From the NCBI RefSeq assembly GCF_001247745.1, contig NZ_LAIR01000002.1, positions 496,001 to 560,000 of the forward strand: DNA of 64,000 bases, in the 5' to 3' direction. The notes beneath the pieces are model-generated. The model was not told the origin of the DNA and ran no database searches. It saw only the letters and a program-made list of their open reading frames with translations. Every line of letters begins with the position of its first letter. Position 1 is the first letter of the stretch. Of this stretch, positions 12,458 to 20,190 are shown piece after piece. A program made the position numbers and the translations under genes. Source of the DNA: Luteipulveratus halotolerans (lineage in GTDB: Bacteria > Actinomycetota > Actinomycetes > Actinomycetales > Dermatophilaceae).

Positions 12458-12897
12458 TCGATGCTCAGGCCGTCGCGCTCGTCGTCCCAGACGGCCGCGC
12501 TGATGCGCCAGCCCTGCGGCATGCGTACCAGCTGCATCGACTTCATGCCGCGCCCGGTGAAGCGCTCGCCCTCCTGGCTGCCCGCCTTGCCGTAGTCGCC
12601 CCACCAGTGCGCGATGTCGCCGAACACGTCCGTACGACCGCCGCCGCGCCACTCGGTGAAGTCCGTGAGGGCGCCGCTCATCAGCAGCTCACGACGGGGC
12701 GCGATGAAGCCGTCGACGTCGTACACCCGGGGCGGCTGCCCGCAGGTGGCGACCACGACGGCCTCCGGCAGGAACAGCTCATGCAGCGCGGCCAGCCGGC
12801 CGGCCGCCTCCGGGCCGCTCACGAACGCTCCGAAGAACACGTCGACGATGCGCTCGATCTCGGCGACGTCGGCGGCGGGGCCGGTGCTCTCGCTCAC
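12454..12897 (-). CDS. SnoaL/NTF2-like fold protein of unknown function
   Basis: 147-residue protein. The size and pattern (an N-terminal helix ending in FFGAFV, central strands, and a C-terminal GWRISAAVWDDE) match the NTF2-like/DUF4440 family, which includes isomerases, dehydratases and ligand-binding subunits. No catalytic assignment is possible. It starts at GTG 12897 inside the yajQ stop (GTGA), so it is coupled to yajQ. Its stop overlaps the arr stop on the other strand by four bases. Confidence 0.75.
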   Translation of the reverse strand: MSESTGPAADVAEIERIVDVFFGAFVSGPEAAGRLAALHELFLPEAVVVATCGQPPRVYDVDGFIAPRRELLMSGALTDFTEWRGGGRTDVFGDIAHWWGDYGKAGSQEGERFTGRGMKSMQLVRMPQGWRISAAVWDDERDGLSID

Positions 12898-13391
12898 CGG
12901 TAGTTGGTGAACTGCAGCGCCACGTCGAGGTCGGAGCCCTTGAGCAGCTGCTGCACGGCCTGCAGGTCGTCGCGCGACTTGGAGCTGACGCGCAGCTCGT
13001 CGCCCTCGATGCGGGCCTTGACCGACTTGGGGCCCTCGTCGCGGATGATCTTGGAGATCTTCTTGGCGTTCTCCTGCGAGATGCCGTCACGCAGCGTGGC
13101 CTCGAGGCGGTACTCCTTGCCGGACGGCTTGGGCTCACCGTCGTCGGAGTACTCCAGCGACTTCAGCGACACGCCGCGCTTGACCAGCTTGGTCTGGAAC
13201 ACGTCGAGCACCGCGAGCACCCGCTCGGCCGAGTTGGCCTTCATGAGGATCTTCTCGCCGGACCAGTCGATCTCGGCGCCGACGCCGCGGAAGTCGTACC
13301 GGGTGGAGATCTCCTTGGCGGCCTGCTGGAGGGCGTTGCTGACCTCCTGCTTGTCGGTCTTGCTGACGATGTCGAACGAGCTGTCGGCCAT
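12894..13391 (-). CDS. yajQ: YajQ family nucleotide-binding protein
   Basis: 165-residue member of the DUF520/YajQ family, two ferredoxin-like domains that bind nucleotides or tRNA; in Xanthomonas a member binds cyclic-di-GMP. The family start MADSSFDIVSKTDKQEV, the central TKLVKRGVSLKSLEY and the C-terminal LQFTNYR are conserved. The ATG at 13391 is preceded by AGGAGGACCC. It is transcribed divergently from the ClpP pair across a 126-bp gap in which I see no clear promoter. Confidence 0.95.
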   Translation of the reverse strand: MADSSFDIVSKTDKQEVSNALQQAAKEISTRYDFRGVGAEIDWSGEKILMKANSAERVLAVLDVFQTKLVKRGVSLKSLEYSDDGEPKPSGKEYRLEATLRDGISQENAKKISKIIRDEGPKSVKARIEGDELRVSSKSRDDLQAVQQLLKGSDLDVALQFTNYR

Positions 13392-13517
13392 GGGTCCTCC
13401 TGGGGTCGCTGGTGTCGCGTCCTGAGTATGCCGCCTCGGGGTGCGGCCGGCGTACGCCCGCTCTGCCCTCAGCAGAGATCTCTGGTCTCCCGCGCGCGGG
13501 CGCCGGAGGGTGAGGCC

Positions 13518-14141
13518 ATGAGCGATGAAGCGCCCCCGAACCCTCTCAACCACCTGTCCGCGACCCAGCTGCTCGACCAGCGCATCCTGCTGCTCGACGG
13601 TGCGCTCGACGACGAGGGCGGCACGCGGCTGTGCTCGCAGCTGTTCCTGCTGTCGGCGAGCGACCCGGAGGCCGACATCAGCCTGTGGATCAACTCGCCC
13701 GGCGGCTCGGTGCCGGCGATGCTCGCGATCATGGACACGATGCGGCTCATCCCCAACGCCGTGTCGACCCTTGCGCTCGGAATCGCCTGCAGCGCAGGGC
13801 AGTTCCTGCTCACCTCGGGTACGCCGGGGCGCCGGTTCGCGCTGCCGCACGCCAAGGTGCTCATGCACCAGGGGTCGGCCGGCATCGGAGGCAGCGCGGT
13901 CGACATCGAGCTGCAGGCCGACGACCTGCGCCAGACCCGCGACACCGTGCTCGGGCTCATCGCCGAGATGACCGGGCAGACCGTCGAGACGATCTTCGAG
14001 GACTCGTTGCGGGACCGGTGGTACACCGCGCAGGAGGCGAAGGCGTACGGCTTCGTCGACGACGTGCTCACCGATCTCGACGCGGTCCGACCACGACCGC
14101 GGACGCGGATGGGCCTCGGCGCGCTGGCAGGTGCGCGATGA
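13518..14141 (+). CDS. clpP: ClpP-type serine protease subunit with complete triad
   Basis: 207-residue ATP-dependent protease core subunit. The catalytic Ser92 (GIACSAGQF), His117 (LMHQG) and Asp162 (EDS) are all at the expected spacing. The nucleophile motif ACSAG differs from the usual AASMG of housekeeping ClpP. The C-terminus has no recognisable tripeptide for AAA+ docking but ends in a basic Arg-rich tail. The start is ATG 13518 with GGAGGG seven bases upstream; an in-frame extension to 13428 is not needed. It overlaps the next clpP by four bases. Paired non-canonical ClpPs such as ClpP3/ClpP4 are known in Streptomyces. Confidence 0.93.
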   Translation: MSDEAPPNPLNHLSATQLLDQRILLLDGALDDEGGTRLCSQLFLLSASDPEADISLWINSPGGSVPAMLAIMDTMRLIPNAVSTLALGIACSAGQFLLTSGTPGRRFALPHAKVLMHQGSAGIGGSAVDIELQADDLRQTRDTVLGLIAEMTGQTVETIFEDSLRDRWYTAQEAKAYGFVDDVLTDLDAVRPRPRTRMGLGALAGAR

Positions 14142-14740
14142 GCACCTACACGATCCCCAACGTCATCGCGACGAGCTCGCGCGGCGATCGCGTGATGGAC
14201 GTCTACAGCCACCTGCTGACCGAGCGCATCGTCTACCTCGGCACCGAGATCGACGACGGTGTCTCCAACGCGCTGATCGCGCAGATCCTGCACCTGGAGT
14301 CGCAGGACCCGACGCGTGAGATCAGCCTCTACATCAACTCGCCCGGCGGTTCGCTGACGGCGGCCTTCGCGGTGTACGACGCGATGCGGTTCGTGCGGCC
14401 GCCGATCGCGACGACGGTGGTGGGGCAGGCCTGCTCGACCGCGGCGCTGCTGCTCGCGGCGGGTACGAAGGGCTCCCGCTCGGTGCTGCCGCACGCGCGG
14501 GTGCTGCTGAGCCAGCCGTCCGGGCAGGGCAGGGGAGCGATCCCGGACCTGATCCTGCAGGCCGACGAGGTCATCCGGCTGCGCGCCGCGGCCGAGCAGG
14601 TGCTGAGCGAGCACACCGGGCAGGAGGTCGAGACACTGCGCCGCGACACCGACCGCGACCGGATCTTCGACCCCGAGGCTGCGGTGGCGTACGGCCTCGC
14701 CGACCACGTCGTCGCCTACCGCAAGGTGGAGGCCGAGTAG
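14138..14740 (+). CDS. ClpP-like subunit lacking the catalytic histidine
   Basis: 200-residue ClpP homologue coupled by ATGA to the preceding clpP. Ser100 (GQACST) and Asp170 (RRDTDRDR) are present, but the segment that should read MIHQP reads LLSQP, so the catalytic His is replaced by Ser125. By sequence the subunit should not complete a proteolytic triad and may be a structural or regulatory ring, like ClpR of cyanobacteria and plastids. It keeps the handle-helix region and the INSPGG oxyanion loop, so it should still assemble. The alignment around residue 125 is my reading and has no gaps. Confidence 0.88.
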   Translation: MSTYTIPNVIATSSRGDRVMDVYSHLLTERIVYLGTEIDDGVSNALIAQILHLESQDPTREISLYINSPGGSLTAAFAVYDAMRFVRPPIATTVVGQACSTAALLLAAGTKGSRSVLPHARVLLSQPSGQGRGAIPDLILQADEVIRLRAAAEQVLSEHTGQEVETLRRDTDRDRIFDPEAAVAYGLADHVVAYRKVEAE

Positions 14741-14744
14741 CCGA

Positions 14745-14775
14745 TTGGAGTCCGGGCCGCTCCCGTTGCTATCCT
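14745..14775 (+). promoter_or_regulatory. Candidate promoter for tRNA-Tyr
   Basis: TTGGAG at 14745-14750 and TATCCT at 14770-14775 with 19 bases between, 15 bases before the tRNA. The spacing is slightly long, so this is tentative. Confidence 0.4.
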
Positions 14776-14789
14776 CCTCGTGCACTCAT

Positions 14790-14871
14790 GCCAGGTTGCC
14801 CGAGCGGCCAATGGGAGCGGACTGTAAATCCGTCGGCTTTGCCTTCCAAGGTTCGAATCCTTGACCTGGCA
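14790..14871 (+). tRNA. tRNA-Tyr (GTA)
   Basis: Acceptor arms GCCAGGT (14790-14796) and ACCTGGC (14864-14870) pair fully, with discriminator A at 14871 and an encoded CCA at 14872-14874. The anticodon loop CTGTAAATC gives GTA. The long variable arm makes it class II, as expected for bacterial tRNA-Tyr, and the T loop is GGTTCGAATCC. Confidence 0.97.
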
Positions 14872-14881
14872 CCACCAGTGC

Positions 14882-14919
14882 ACGAAGGCCCCGGAACCGT
14901 CAGGTTCCGGGGCCTTCGT
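14882..14919. terminator. Terminator after tRNA-Tyr
   Basis: A perfect 17-bp stem (14882-14898 with 14903-14919) around the loop GTCA follows the tRNA after 8 bases of CCA and spacer. There is no long T-run, as is usual for high-GC terminators. Confidence 0.8.
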
Positions 14920-15006
14920 CGTGCTCAGGCCGGGTCGGGCGCTCGCGTGGTCATACCGTGAGCCTGGCCTCACTCCGTGACCACACGAACGTCGTGTGCC
15001 GGCCGC

Positions 15007-15846
15007 TCAGCCGGCGACGGGCAGGTAGATCTCCGTCACGAGCTGCTCGGGCGGGGTGGCGCGCACGTCGTTGACGTAGACGTAGCGCATCCCGGCCAGA
15101 CCCTGCAGCGCCTGGTCTGAGGCCCAGCGCACCAGCTGGTCGCACGCCTCGCCGATCTGGTCGTACGGCCCGGTCAGCACCGCCCGCGCCGCCGGCAGCT
15201 CCGGCAGATCGCGTACGACGAGCGGTGAGGCGGCCGTCGTTCCCGCTGCAACCGGTGCGAAGACCTCCTTGTCGACGTCGCTCTCCTGGTACTCGTCGGC
15301 GAGGTCGATCGCGCCGCACGGGCCGGTCATCGTGATGTCCTGCCGTCCCAGCTCGGGGAGCATCTGCTCCCACAGCCGGGCCTCGTCGGCGTACGACGGG
15401 ATCGTGCCGCGCAGCGCGACAACCGTGCGGGCGGCGAACGATGTGCGGTCGAGGGTGATGTCCATGGTCTGCTCCTGTCGATGCGCCTCGCGCACCTTGT
15501 CGATGAGTGTGAGGCGGTGCGTCGCCGCGCGGACGTCGTCCACGAGGGCCGCACGCTGCTGGTCCAGCGCCCGGCCGAAGGTGGAGTCGCCTCGTGTGGC
15601 CAGCAGCGCACCGATGGCGGGTACGCCGAACCCCACGTCGCGCAGCTGACGGACGAGCTGGGCGTCGGCGAGCTGCGTCGTCGCGTACCACCGATAGCCG
15701 GTGGTGTCGTCGACGTACGCCGGCCGCAGGACGTCGTGCTCGTCGTAGTGGCGCAGCATCCGCACGCTGATCCGCGTGAGTGCGGAGAAGCGGCCGATGG
15801 GCATGAGATCCGAGGTACCGGGCATGCGCTCAGCGTGGCCTCTCAC
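15007..15846 (-). CDS. MerR family regulator with GyrI-like effector domain
   Basis: About 279 residues. The N-terminal MerR winged helix reads MPIGRFSALTRISVRMLRHYDE...GYRWYATTQL, followed by the dimerisation helix and a C-terminal GyrI/AraC-type effector-binding domain (about residues 130-279), as in BltR/BmrR multidrug regulators. Two starts are possible: GTG 15846, which overlaps the upstream stop (GTGA) and suggests coupling, or ATG 15804, exactly at the conserved MPIGRF. I report the longer form; the shorter protein may be the true one. It is co-directional with a stand-alone GyrI-like protein, so both may sense the same type of small molecule. Confidence 0.88.
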   Translation of the reverse strand: MRGHAERMPGTSDLMPIGRFSALTRISVRMLRHYDEHDVLRPAYVDDTTGYRWYATTQLADAQLVRQLRDVGFGVPAIGALLATRGDSTFGRALDQQRAALVDDVRAATHRLTLIDKVREAHRQEQTMDITLDRTSFAARTVVALRGTIPSYADEARLWEQMLPELGRQDITMTGPCGAIDLADEYQESDVDKEVFAPVAAGTTAASPLVVRDLPELPAARAVLTGPYDQIGEACDQLVRWASDQALQGLAGMRYVYVNDVRATPPEQLVTEIYLPVAG

Positions 15847-16466
15847 ATCGTGGCAGAGTCAACGACCGGTTGGCGCAGGATCGTGCGCAGCCGTTCGGGT
15901 GCGACGCGGCGCGGGTCGCTGAGGTAGATCTCGTGATGCCTGCCGTCGAGTCGCAGACCGTGAGCAGGGATGTACTCGTCGTGCATCCGCGCGAGCACAC
16001 CGGCCTCGTCGTCGTACGAGCCGACGTGCAACGTCTGGACGCATCGACCCTCGAGAAGCGTTGCGAACCGGACCTTCTCGAGTGCAGGCGGGTTCTTGGC
16101 AGCTGCCCGGGCCAGGGCAGCTTCGACCGCTGAGGCGTCCAGCCACGCGGGCACCATCAGCATCATCGTCCAGTCCCACTGCGCCTTGTCGCGGCGAGTC
16201 GTGAACGCCGCCATGTCGTCGGCCCACCAGAGTCCTTCGAGCGGCGGTACGACGTAGTCGCGGCCCTGGCCCTTGCTCGCGAACTTCAGCGCGTAGGCAA
16301 CGGGGTAGAGCGAGGCGAGCGCGTCGGCGTACGCCGGTGCCGTGTTGGGGTCGCCGTGCCCGTCGACCATCAGGTACGACAGCGGCGGGACGTCGATGAG
16401 GCTCAGCTCGCCGGCGGTGGCCCGGTAGGAGTCGAGGGTCTTCTTGAGGTCGATCTTGTCCGGCAC
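15843..16466 (-). CDS. GyrI-like small-molecule-binding protein
   Basis: 207-residue protein (DKIDLKKTLDSYRA...LIDVPPLSYLMVDGHGDPN) of the GyrI-like/SOUL-related small-molecule-binding family. Members bind drugs or hydrolyse cyclopropane-containing toxins; the latter activity is documented only for some relatives and cannot be assigned here. Trp-rich segments (EGLWWADDM, AQWDWTMMLMVP) would form the hydrophobic pocket. It lies 3 bp after the cytidine deaminase gene and is coupled by GTGA to the MerR regulator. Confidence 0.82.
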   Translation of the reverse strand: MPDKIDLKKTLDSYRATAGELSLIDVPPLSYLMVDGHGDPNTAPAYADALASLYPVAYALKFASKGQGRDYVVPPLEGLWWADDMAAFTTRRDKAQWDWTMMLMVPAWLDASAVEAALARAAAKNPPALEKVRFATLLEGRCVQTLHVGSYDDEAGVLARMHDEYIPAHGLRLDGRHHEIYLSDPRRVAPERLRTILRQPVVDSATM

Positions 16467-16469
16467 GGC

Positions 16470-16910
16470 TCAGGCTCCCGGCGGCCAGGGCGAGCTGTCC
16501 AGGACCCGACCCCAGAACGCCGGGTGCACCTCGCGCAGCGTGCGCCACGCGATCTCGTCCGTCGCCGGGAGGGCGGCGGTGGCGACGAGCACGTCGGGGC
16601 CGTGCTGGATCAGCCGTTCCTGGCAGACGCCGCACGGGCTCAGGACCAGCATCGACCCGTCCGCGCGGTGGAAGAGGCAGACGGAGGCGACGACGGCCTG
16701 GTCGAGCTTGTACGCCTCGCAGAACGCCCCGACCTCATGGCACAGCTCGACGCTGGCGTTGAACACCTCGGGTGCCGTGCTCGTGAGGATCGTGCCGTCC
16801 TCCAGCAGCATTGCGGCGGCGCCTTCCTCGCCCTCGGGGAAGCGGGTGCGGATCAGGTCTCGGCAGGCGTCGACGGTCGCCGTCAGCTGGTCAGGAGTGG
16901 GCACGGGCAC
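16470..16910 (-). CDS. Cytidine/blasticidin deaminase-like protein
   Basis: 146-residue zinc deaminase. The zinc and proton-shuttle residues are C57-H-E59 and P-C93-G-V-C96, so the pattern is CxE...PCxxC of the tetrameric cytidine deaminase group. The residue between ligand and Glu is His where housekeeping enzymes have Ala, and the following VGAFCEA is also atypical, so blasticidin-S-type or other nucleoside substrates are possible. The start is GTG 16910; a GTG two codons later is equally good. It precedes the GyrI-like gene by 3 bp in the same direction. Confidence 0.85.
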   Translation of the reverse strand: MPVPTPDQLTATVDACRDLIRTRFPEGEEGAAAMLLEDGTILTSTAPEVFNASVELCHEVGAFCEAYKLDQAVVASVCLFHRADGSMLVLSPCGVCQERLIQHGPDVLVATAALPATDEIAWRTLREVHPAFWGRVLDSSPWPPGA

Positions 16911-16931
16911 GACGCTAGTGCCGCGTGAGTC

Positions 16932-17795
16932 TCAGCCCCACGCAATCAGGGTGATCCCCGCGATGACGACCACGCAACCGGTGAGCCGGCGTACGGGCCC
17001 GGGCTCCTTGAACAACCACCACGCGAGCAGCGAGCCGACGATGATGCTCGACTCCCGCGCCGGAGCGACCAGGGAGACCGGCGTGGTCCGCATCGCCTCC
17101 AGCACCAGCACGTACGCCACCGGTGACAGCACCGCGGTGACGGCGGCCGGCCGCCACGACCCGCGAACCGTCGCCGCGACGCGCTGCCGCCGACGCACCA
17201 CCTCAGGCGTCATCAGCACGGTCTGCCACAGCACGGTGAGCGCGAAGTACGGCAGCGGCAGCAGAGCCAGCTCGTCGACGGCGTGGCCGTCCCACAGCGT
17301 GTACGCCGCGATGGTCGCCCCCGTCGCGAGCCCGTACGTCAGCCCCGGGCGGGACAGCGTGCCGGCGCGGCCGAAGCCGCGCGTCGCGACCACGGCCACG
17401 CCGATGACGACCGCCAGGCCGCCGAGGGCCGGGTGCCAGCCGGGTCGCTCGCCGAGCAGCGCGATCGCGACGAGCATGCTCAGCAGCGGACCGGTGCCGC
17501 GCGCGACCGGGTAGACGACGCCGAGCGGCGCCCGGTCGTACCCGGTCTGCAGGAGCAGGTTGTACGCGATGTGCAGGACGGCCGACCCCACCGAGGCGAT
17601 GAGCAGCGCCCACGACCACGGTCGGTCCGTACGCAGGAGCAGCACGACCCCGACCGGCAGCCACAGCACCGTCGACAGGGCCTCGTACAACCACACGAAG
17701 ACGAAGCGGTCGCCGTCGACGTACTTGGCGGCGATGTTCCACAGGGCATGGCACAGGGCGGCGACCAGAACGAGGGCCAGGGCTTGATGACTCAC
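16932..17795 (-). CDS. EamA/DMT superfamily transporter
   Basis: 287-residue inner-membrane protein with about ten hydrophobic helices in two repeats of five, as in the EamA/RhaT-like drug/metabolite transporters. The first repeat begins ALVLVAALCHALWNIAAKY; the second ends SLLAWWLFKEPGPVRRLTGCVVVIAGITLIAW, the typical final two helices. The substrate is unknown. GTG 17795 is chosen as the start because the first helix begins five residues later; upstream in-frame sequence runs through the divergent MFS promoter region. It is divergent from the MFS exporter across 55 bp. Confidence 0.88.
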   Translation of the reverse strand: MSHQALALVLVAALCHALWNIAAKYVDGDRFVFVWLYEALSTVLWLPVGVVLLLRTDRPWSWALLIASVGSAVLHIAYNLLLQTGYDRAPLGVVYPVARGTGPLLSMLVAIALLGERPGWHPALGGLAVVIGVAVVATRGFGRAGTLSRPGLTYGLATGATIAAYTLWDGHAVDELALLPLPYFALTVLWQTVLMTPEVVRRRQRVAATVRGSWRPAAVTAVLSPVAYVLVLEAMRTTPVSLVAPARESSIIVGSLLAWWLFKEPGPVRRLTGCVVVIAGITLIAWG

Positions 17796-17850
17796 TGCCG
17801 CCCATCCAACACCCGCGGAATGTGGCGCGGCGCCGGGCTGTTGCGCCAGT

Positions 17851-19296
17851 GTGGGTGAGGTGGACGACACCGCCGGGCTGCGCATCAACGAGCCGCAGGG
17901 CCGGTTGCTGCTGCTGACGACGATCCTGGGCTCGGGGATGGCCTTCCTCGACGGCACCATCGCCAACGTCGCCCTGCCCCACATCGGTGCCGAGCTGGAC
18001 GCCGACCTCGCTGGTCTGCAGTGGGTCATCAACGGCTACACACTGACGCTCGCGTCGCTCATCCTCATCGGCGGATCGCTCGGCGACCGGCTGGGCCGCA
18101 AGCGCGTATACGCCTGGGGCATAGGCGGATTCGCCATCATGTCGTTGGCGTGCGCCCTCGCGCCGACCATCGAGACCCTCGTCGGAGCCCGCCTGCTGCA
18201 GGGCGTCGCTGCGGCACTGCTGACACCGGGCAGCCTCGCGATGCTGCAGGCGAGCTTTCACCCCGACGACCGGATGAAGGCGATCGGTGCGTGGACCGGG
18301 ATGCTCGGCATCGCCACCGCGGGCGGCCCGGTCGTGGGCGGCTGGCTGGTCGGCATCGACTGGCGGCTGGCGTTCTGGATCAACCTGCCCCTGGCCGCGA
18401 TCATCCTGGTGCTGCTGCGCTGGGCGCCCGAGTCGCGCGACGAGCACGCCTCGCACCACACCGATGTGCCCGCCGTGCTGCTCGCACCGATCGGTCTGGC
18501 CGGCATCACGTGGGCGCTCACCGCGTGGCCCGAGACCGGCGCGTCGGCGACGACCCTTGCGAGTCTGGCGGTCGGCGTACTGGCCTGTGTGGCGTTCGTC
18601 GTCGCCGAGCGCAGCGAGCGTGACCCGATGGTGCCGTTGTCGATGTTCGCCAACCGCACGTTCAGCGTCATCAACCTCGTGACGCTCCTGGTCTACGCCG
18701 CGCTCTCGGGAAGCATGTTCTTCCTCGCGGTCTACCTGCAGGTGAGCGCCGGCTGGACACCGCTCGCGGCCGGCGCCGCGACCGTCCCGATGAGCATCGT
18801 GATGCTCTTCCTCGCATCCCGGTTCGGGGGAGTGGCGACGCGGTACGGAGCCCGTACGCCGATGCTCGCGGGCTCGCTCGTCATCGTCGTGGCGTTGTCG
18901 TTGCTGGCGCTCGCACCGGACGATCCGTCGTTCGTACGCCACATCCTGCCCGGCGTCACCCTCATGGGCTTCGGGCTGTCGATGCTCGTCGCGCCGCTCA
19001 CCGGCACCGTGCTCGCGGCCGCACCGCAGAGCCGGTCGGGGCTCGCCAGCGGCATCAACAACGCCGTCTCGCGCACCGCAGGTCTGCTCGCCATCGCGGT
19101 GCTGCCGCTGGTCGTCGGCCTGTCCGGTCGTGAGTACGAGCAGGGTCCGGCCGTCGCCGACGCCTACCGCGGCGCCATGTGGAGCTGCGCCGCACTGGTG
19201 CTGGCAGGCGCCGTCCTGGCCGCGCTCGGGCTGCAGCAGCGCTGCGACCAGGCCTCGGTCGTCGCGCCGGAGCGAGAGGCGACGGCGACGTCGTGA
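17851..19296 (+). CDS. MFS drug exporter, DHA2 (14-helix) family
   Basis: 481-residue proton-driven exporter. Motif A appears as GGSLGDRLGRKRVY and the antiporter motif C region as GIATAGGPVVGGWL, with the DHA2 start GSGMAFLDGTIANVALPHI. Hydropathy suggests 14 helices, placing it with EmrB/QacA-type exporters. GTG 17851 or GTG 17857 could be the start. It is divergent from the EamA transporter and converges with an alpha/beta hydrolase. No regulator is adjacent. Confidence 0.93.
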   Translation: MGEVDDTAGLRINEPQGRLLLLTTILGSGMAFLDGTIANVALPHIGAELDADLAGLQWVINGYTLTLASLILIGGSLGDRLGRKRVYAWGIGGFAIMSLACALAPTIETLVGARLLQGVAAALLTPGSLAMLQASFHPDDRMKAIGAWTGMLGIATAGGPVVGGWLVGIDWRLAFWINLPLAAIILVLLRWAPESRDEHASHHTDVPAVLLAPIGLAGITWALTAWPETGASATTLASLAVGVLACVAFVVAERSERDPMVPLSMFANRTFSVINLVTLLVYAALSGSMFFLAVYLQVSAGWTPLAAGAATVPMSIVMLFLASRFGGVATRYGARTPMLAGSLVIVVALSLLALAPDDPSFVRHILPGVTLMGFGLSMLVAPLTGTVLAAAPQSRSGLASGINNAVSRTAGLLAIAVLPLVVGLSGREYEQGPAVADAYRGAMWSCAALVLAGAVLAALGLQQRCDQASVVAPEREATATS

Positions 19297-19299
19297 CGG

Positions 19300-20088
19300 T
19301 CAGCCCGGGTGCGCGTGGACGAACTCGCGCACGGCGTCGTTGAGCTCGGCCGGCCGCTCGAGGTTGAGCGTGTGCCCCGCGCCGGCGAACGTCACGAGCC
19401 GCGCGCCGGGGATCGCCGCCTCCATCCGGCGGGCGACGGTCAGTGGTGACCGCGCGTCGAGCTCTCCCCACAGCAGCAGGGTGGGCACGTCGATCGAGCC
19501 GAGCATGCCGCCCAGGTCCGCCTCGGCCATAGCCGTCAGCTGGTCGGCCATCGGGCCGCGGCGTACGTCGGCCGCCAGCCGGCGTACGAGCTCGGCGAAC
19601 TCCGCCGGTGGCTCACCCGCGAAAACCCCTGGCAGCTCGACGTTCTCGGCCGGCGGTGCGGCGAGCATCGCCCGCGTGCGCTCGACGCGGGCGCGCACTT
19701 CGGAGGCCGGCAGCGAGCCTTTCCAGCCGGCGTACGCGTCGACGAGGACGAGCGTGGCGACCTGCTCGGGTGCCTGACGGTAGAGCTCCAGCGCGAGGGT
19801 GCTGCCCCACGAGTGGCCGACCACGTGCGCAGGTCCGAGGGCGAGGTGGTCGACGAGGTCGGCGAGGCACGCGGCGTAGTCGCTCAGCGTGAACCCGGGC
19901 GGCGGGTCGGACGACCGACCTGCGCCGGGCTGGTCCCAGGCGACAACCGTGAGGTCGTCGGCGAGCGCGTCGAGCTGCGGTCGCCAGATCCGACTGTCGC
20001 ACGCGCTCCCGTGCACGAGCAGCACCAGCGGCCCGCTGCCGACCCGTTCGTACGCGACCTCGACACCGTGCGTGCGCAGCACCTCCAT
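19300..20088 (-). CDS. Alpha/beta-fold hydrolase
   Basis: 262-residue hydrolase. The nucleophile elbow is GHS93WGS, the oxyanion loop is HGSAC, the acid is in WGELDARSP and the catalytic His in GAGHTLNLERP. The cap region (about 120-180) resembles proline iminopeptidase and haloalkane/epoxide-hydrolase-like members; the substrate is unknown. The ATG at 20088 directly precedes EVLRTHGVEVAYE, the usual first strand. It converges with the MFS gene 3 bp apart and is divergent from the RHH operon. Confidence 0.9.
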   Translation of the reverse strand: MEVLRTHGVEVAYERVGSGPLVLLVHGSACDSRIWRPQLDALADDLTVVAWDQPGAGRSSDPPPGFTLSDYAACLADLVDHLALGPAHVVGHSWGSTLALELYRQAPEQVATLVLVDAYAGWKGSLPASEVRARVERTRAMLAAPPAENVELPGVFAGEPPAEFAELVRRLAADVRRGPMADQLTAMAEADLGGMLGSIDVPTLLLWGELDARSPLTVARRMEAAIPGARLVTFAGAGHTLNLERPAELNDAVREFVHAHPG

Positions 20089-20154
20089 GGCCTCACCGTA
20101 CGCCGGTGGTGGCGCCGTGACGCCGCCACGACATCACGTGACGCCATCAATCTC

Positions 20155-20183
20155 TTGACGTGACGTCATGATGACGTCATAGT
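20155..20183 (+). promoter_or_regulatory. Promoter with two TGACGTCA boxes, probably giving a leaderless mRNA
   Basis: TTGACG (20155-20160) and CATAGT (20178-20183) are 17 bases apart, as expected for the main sigma factor. Two identical palindromes TGACGTCA lie at 20161-20168 and 20172-20179, filling the spacer 11 bp apart, so a bound protein would block RNA polymerase. Seven bases separate the -10 from the ATG at 20191, which would place transcription start at or next to the start codon. A third related palindrome, TCACGTGA, is just upstream at about 20134-20141. Confidence 0.6.
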
Positions 20184-20190
20184 GGTGCGC

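Noticed and set aside
14138..14740. Frameshift or pseudogene in the second clpP
   Set aside because: The frame is complete with normal length and conserved core; only the catalytic His is changed.
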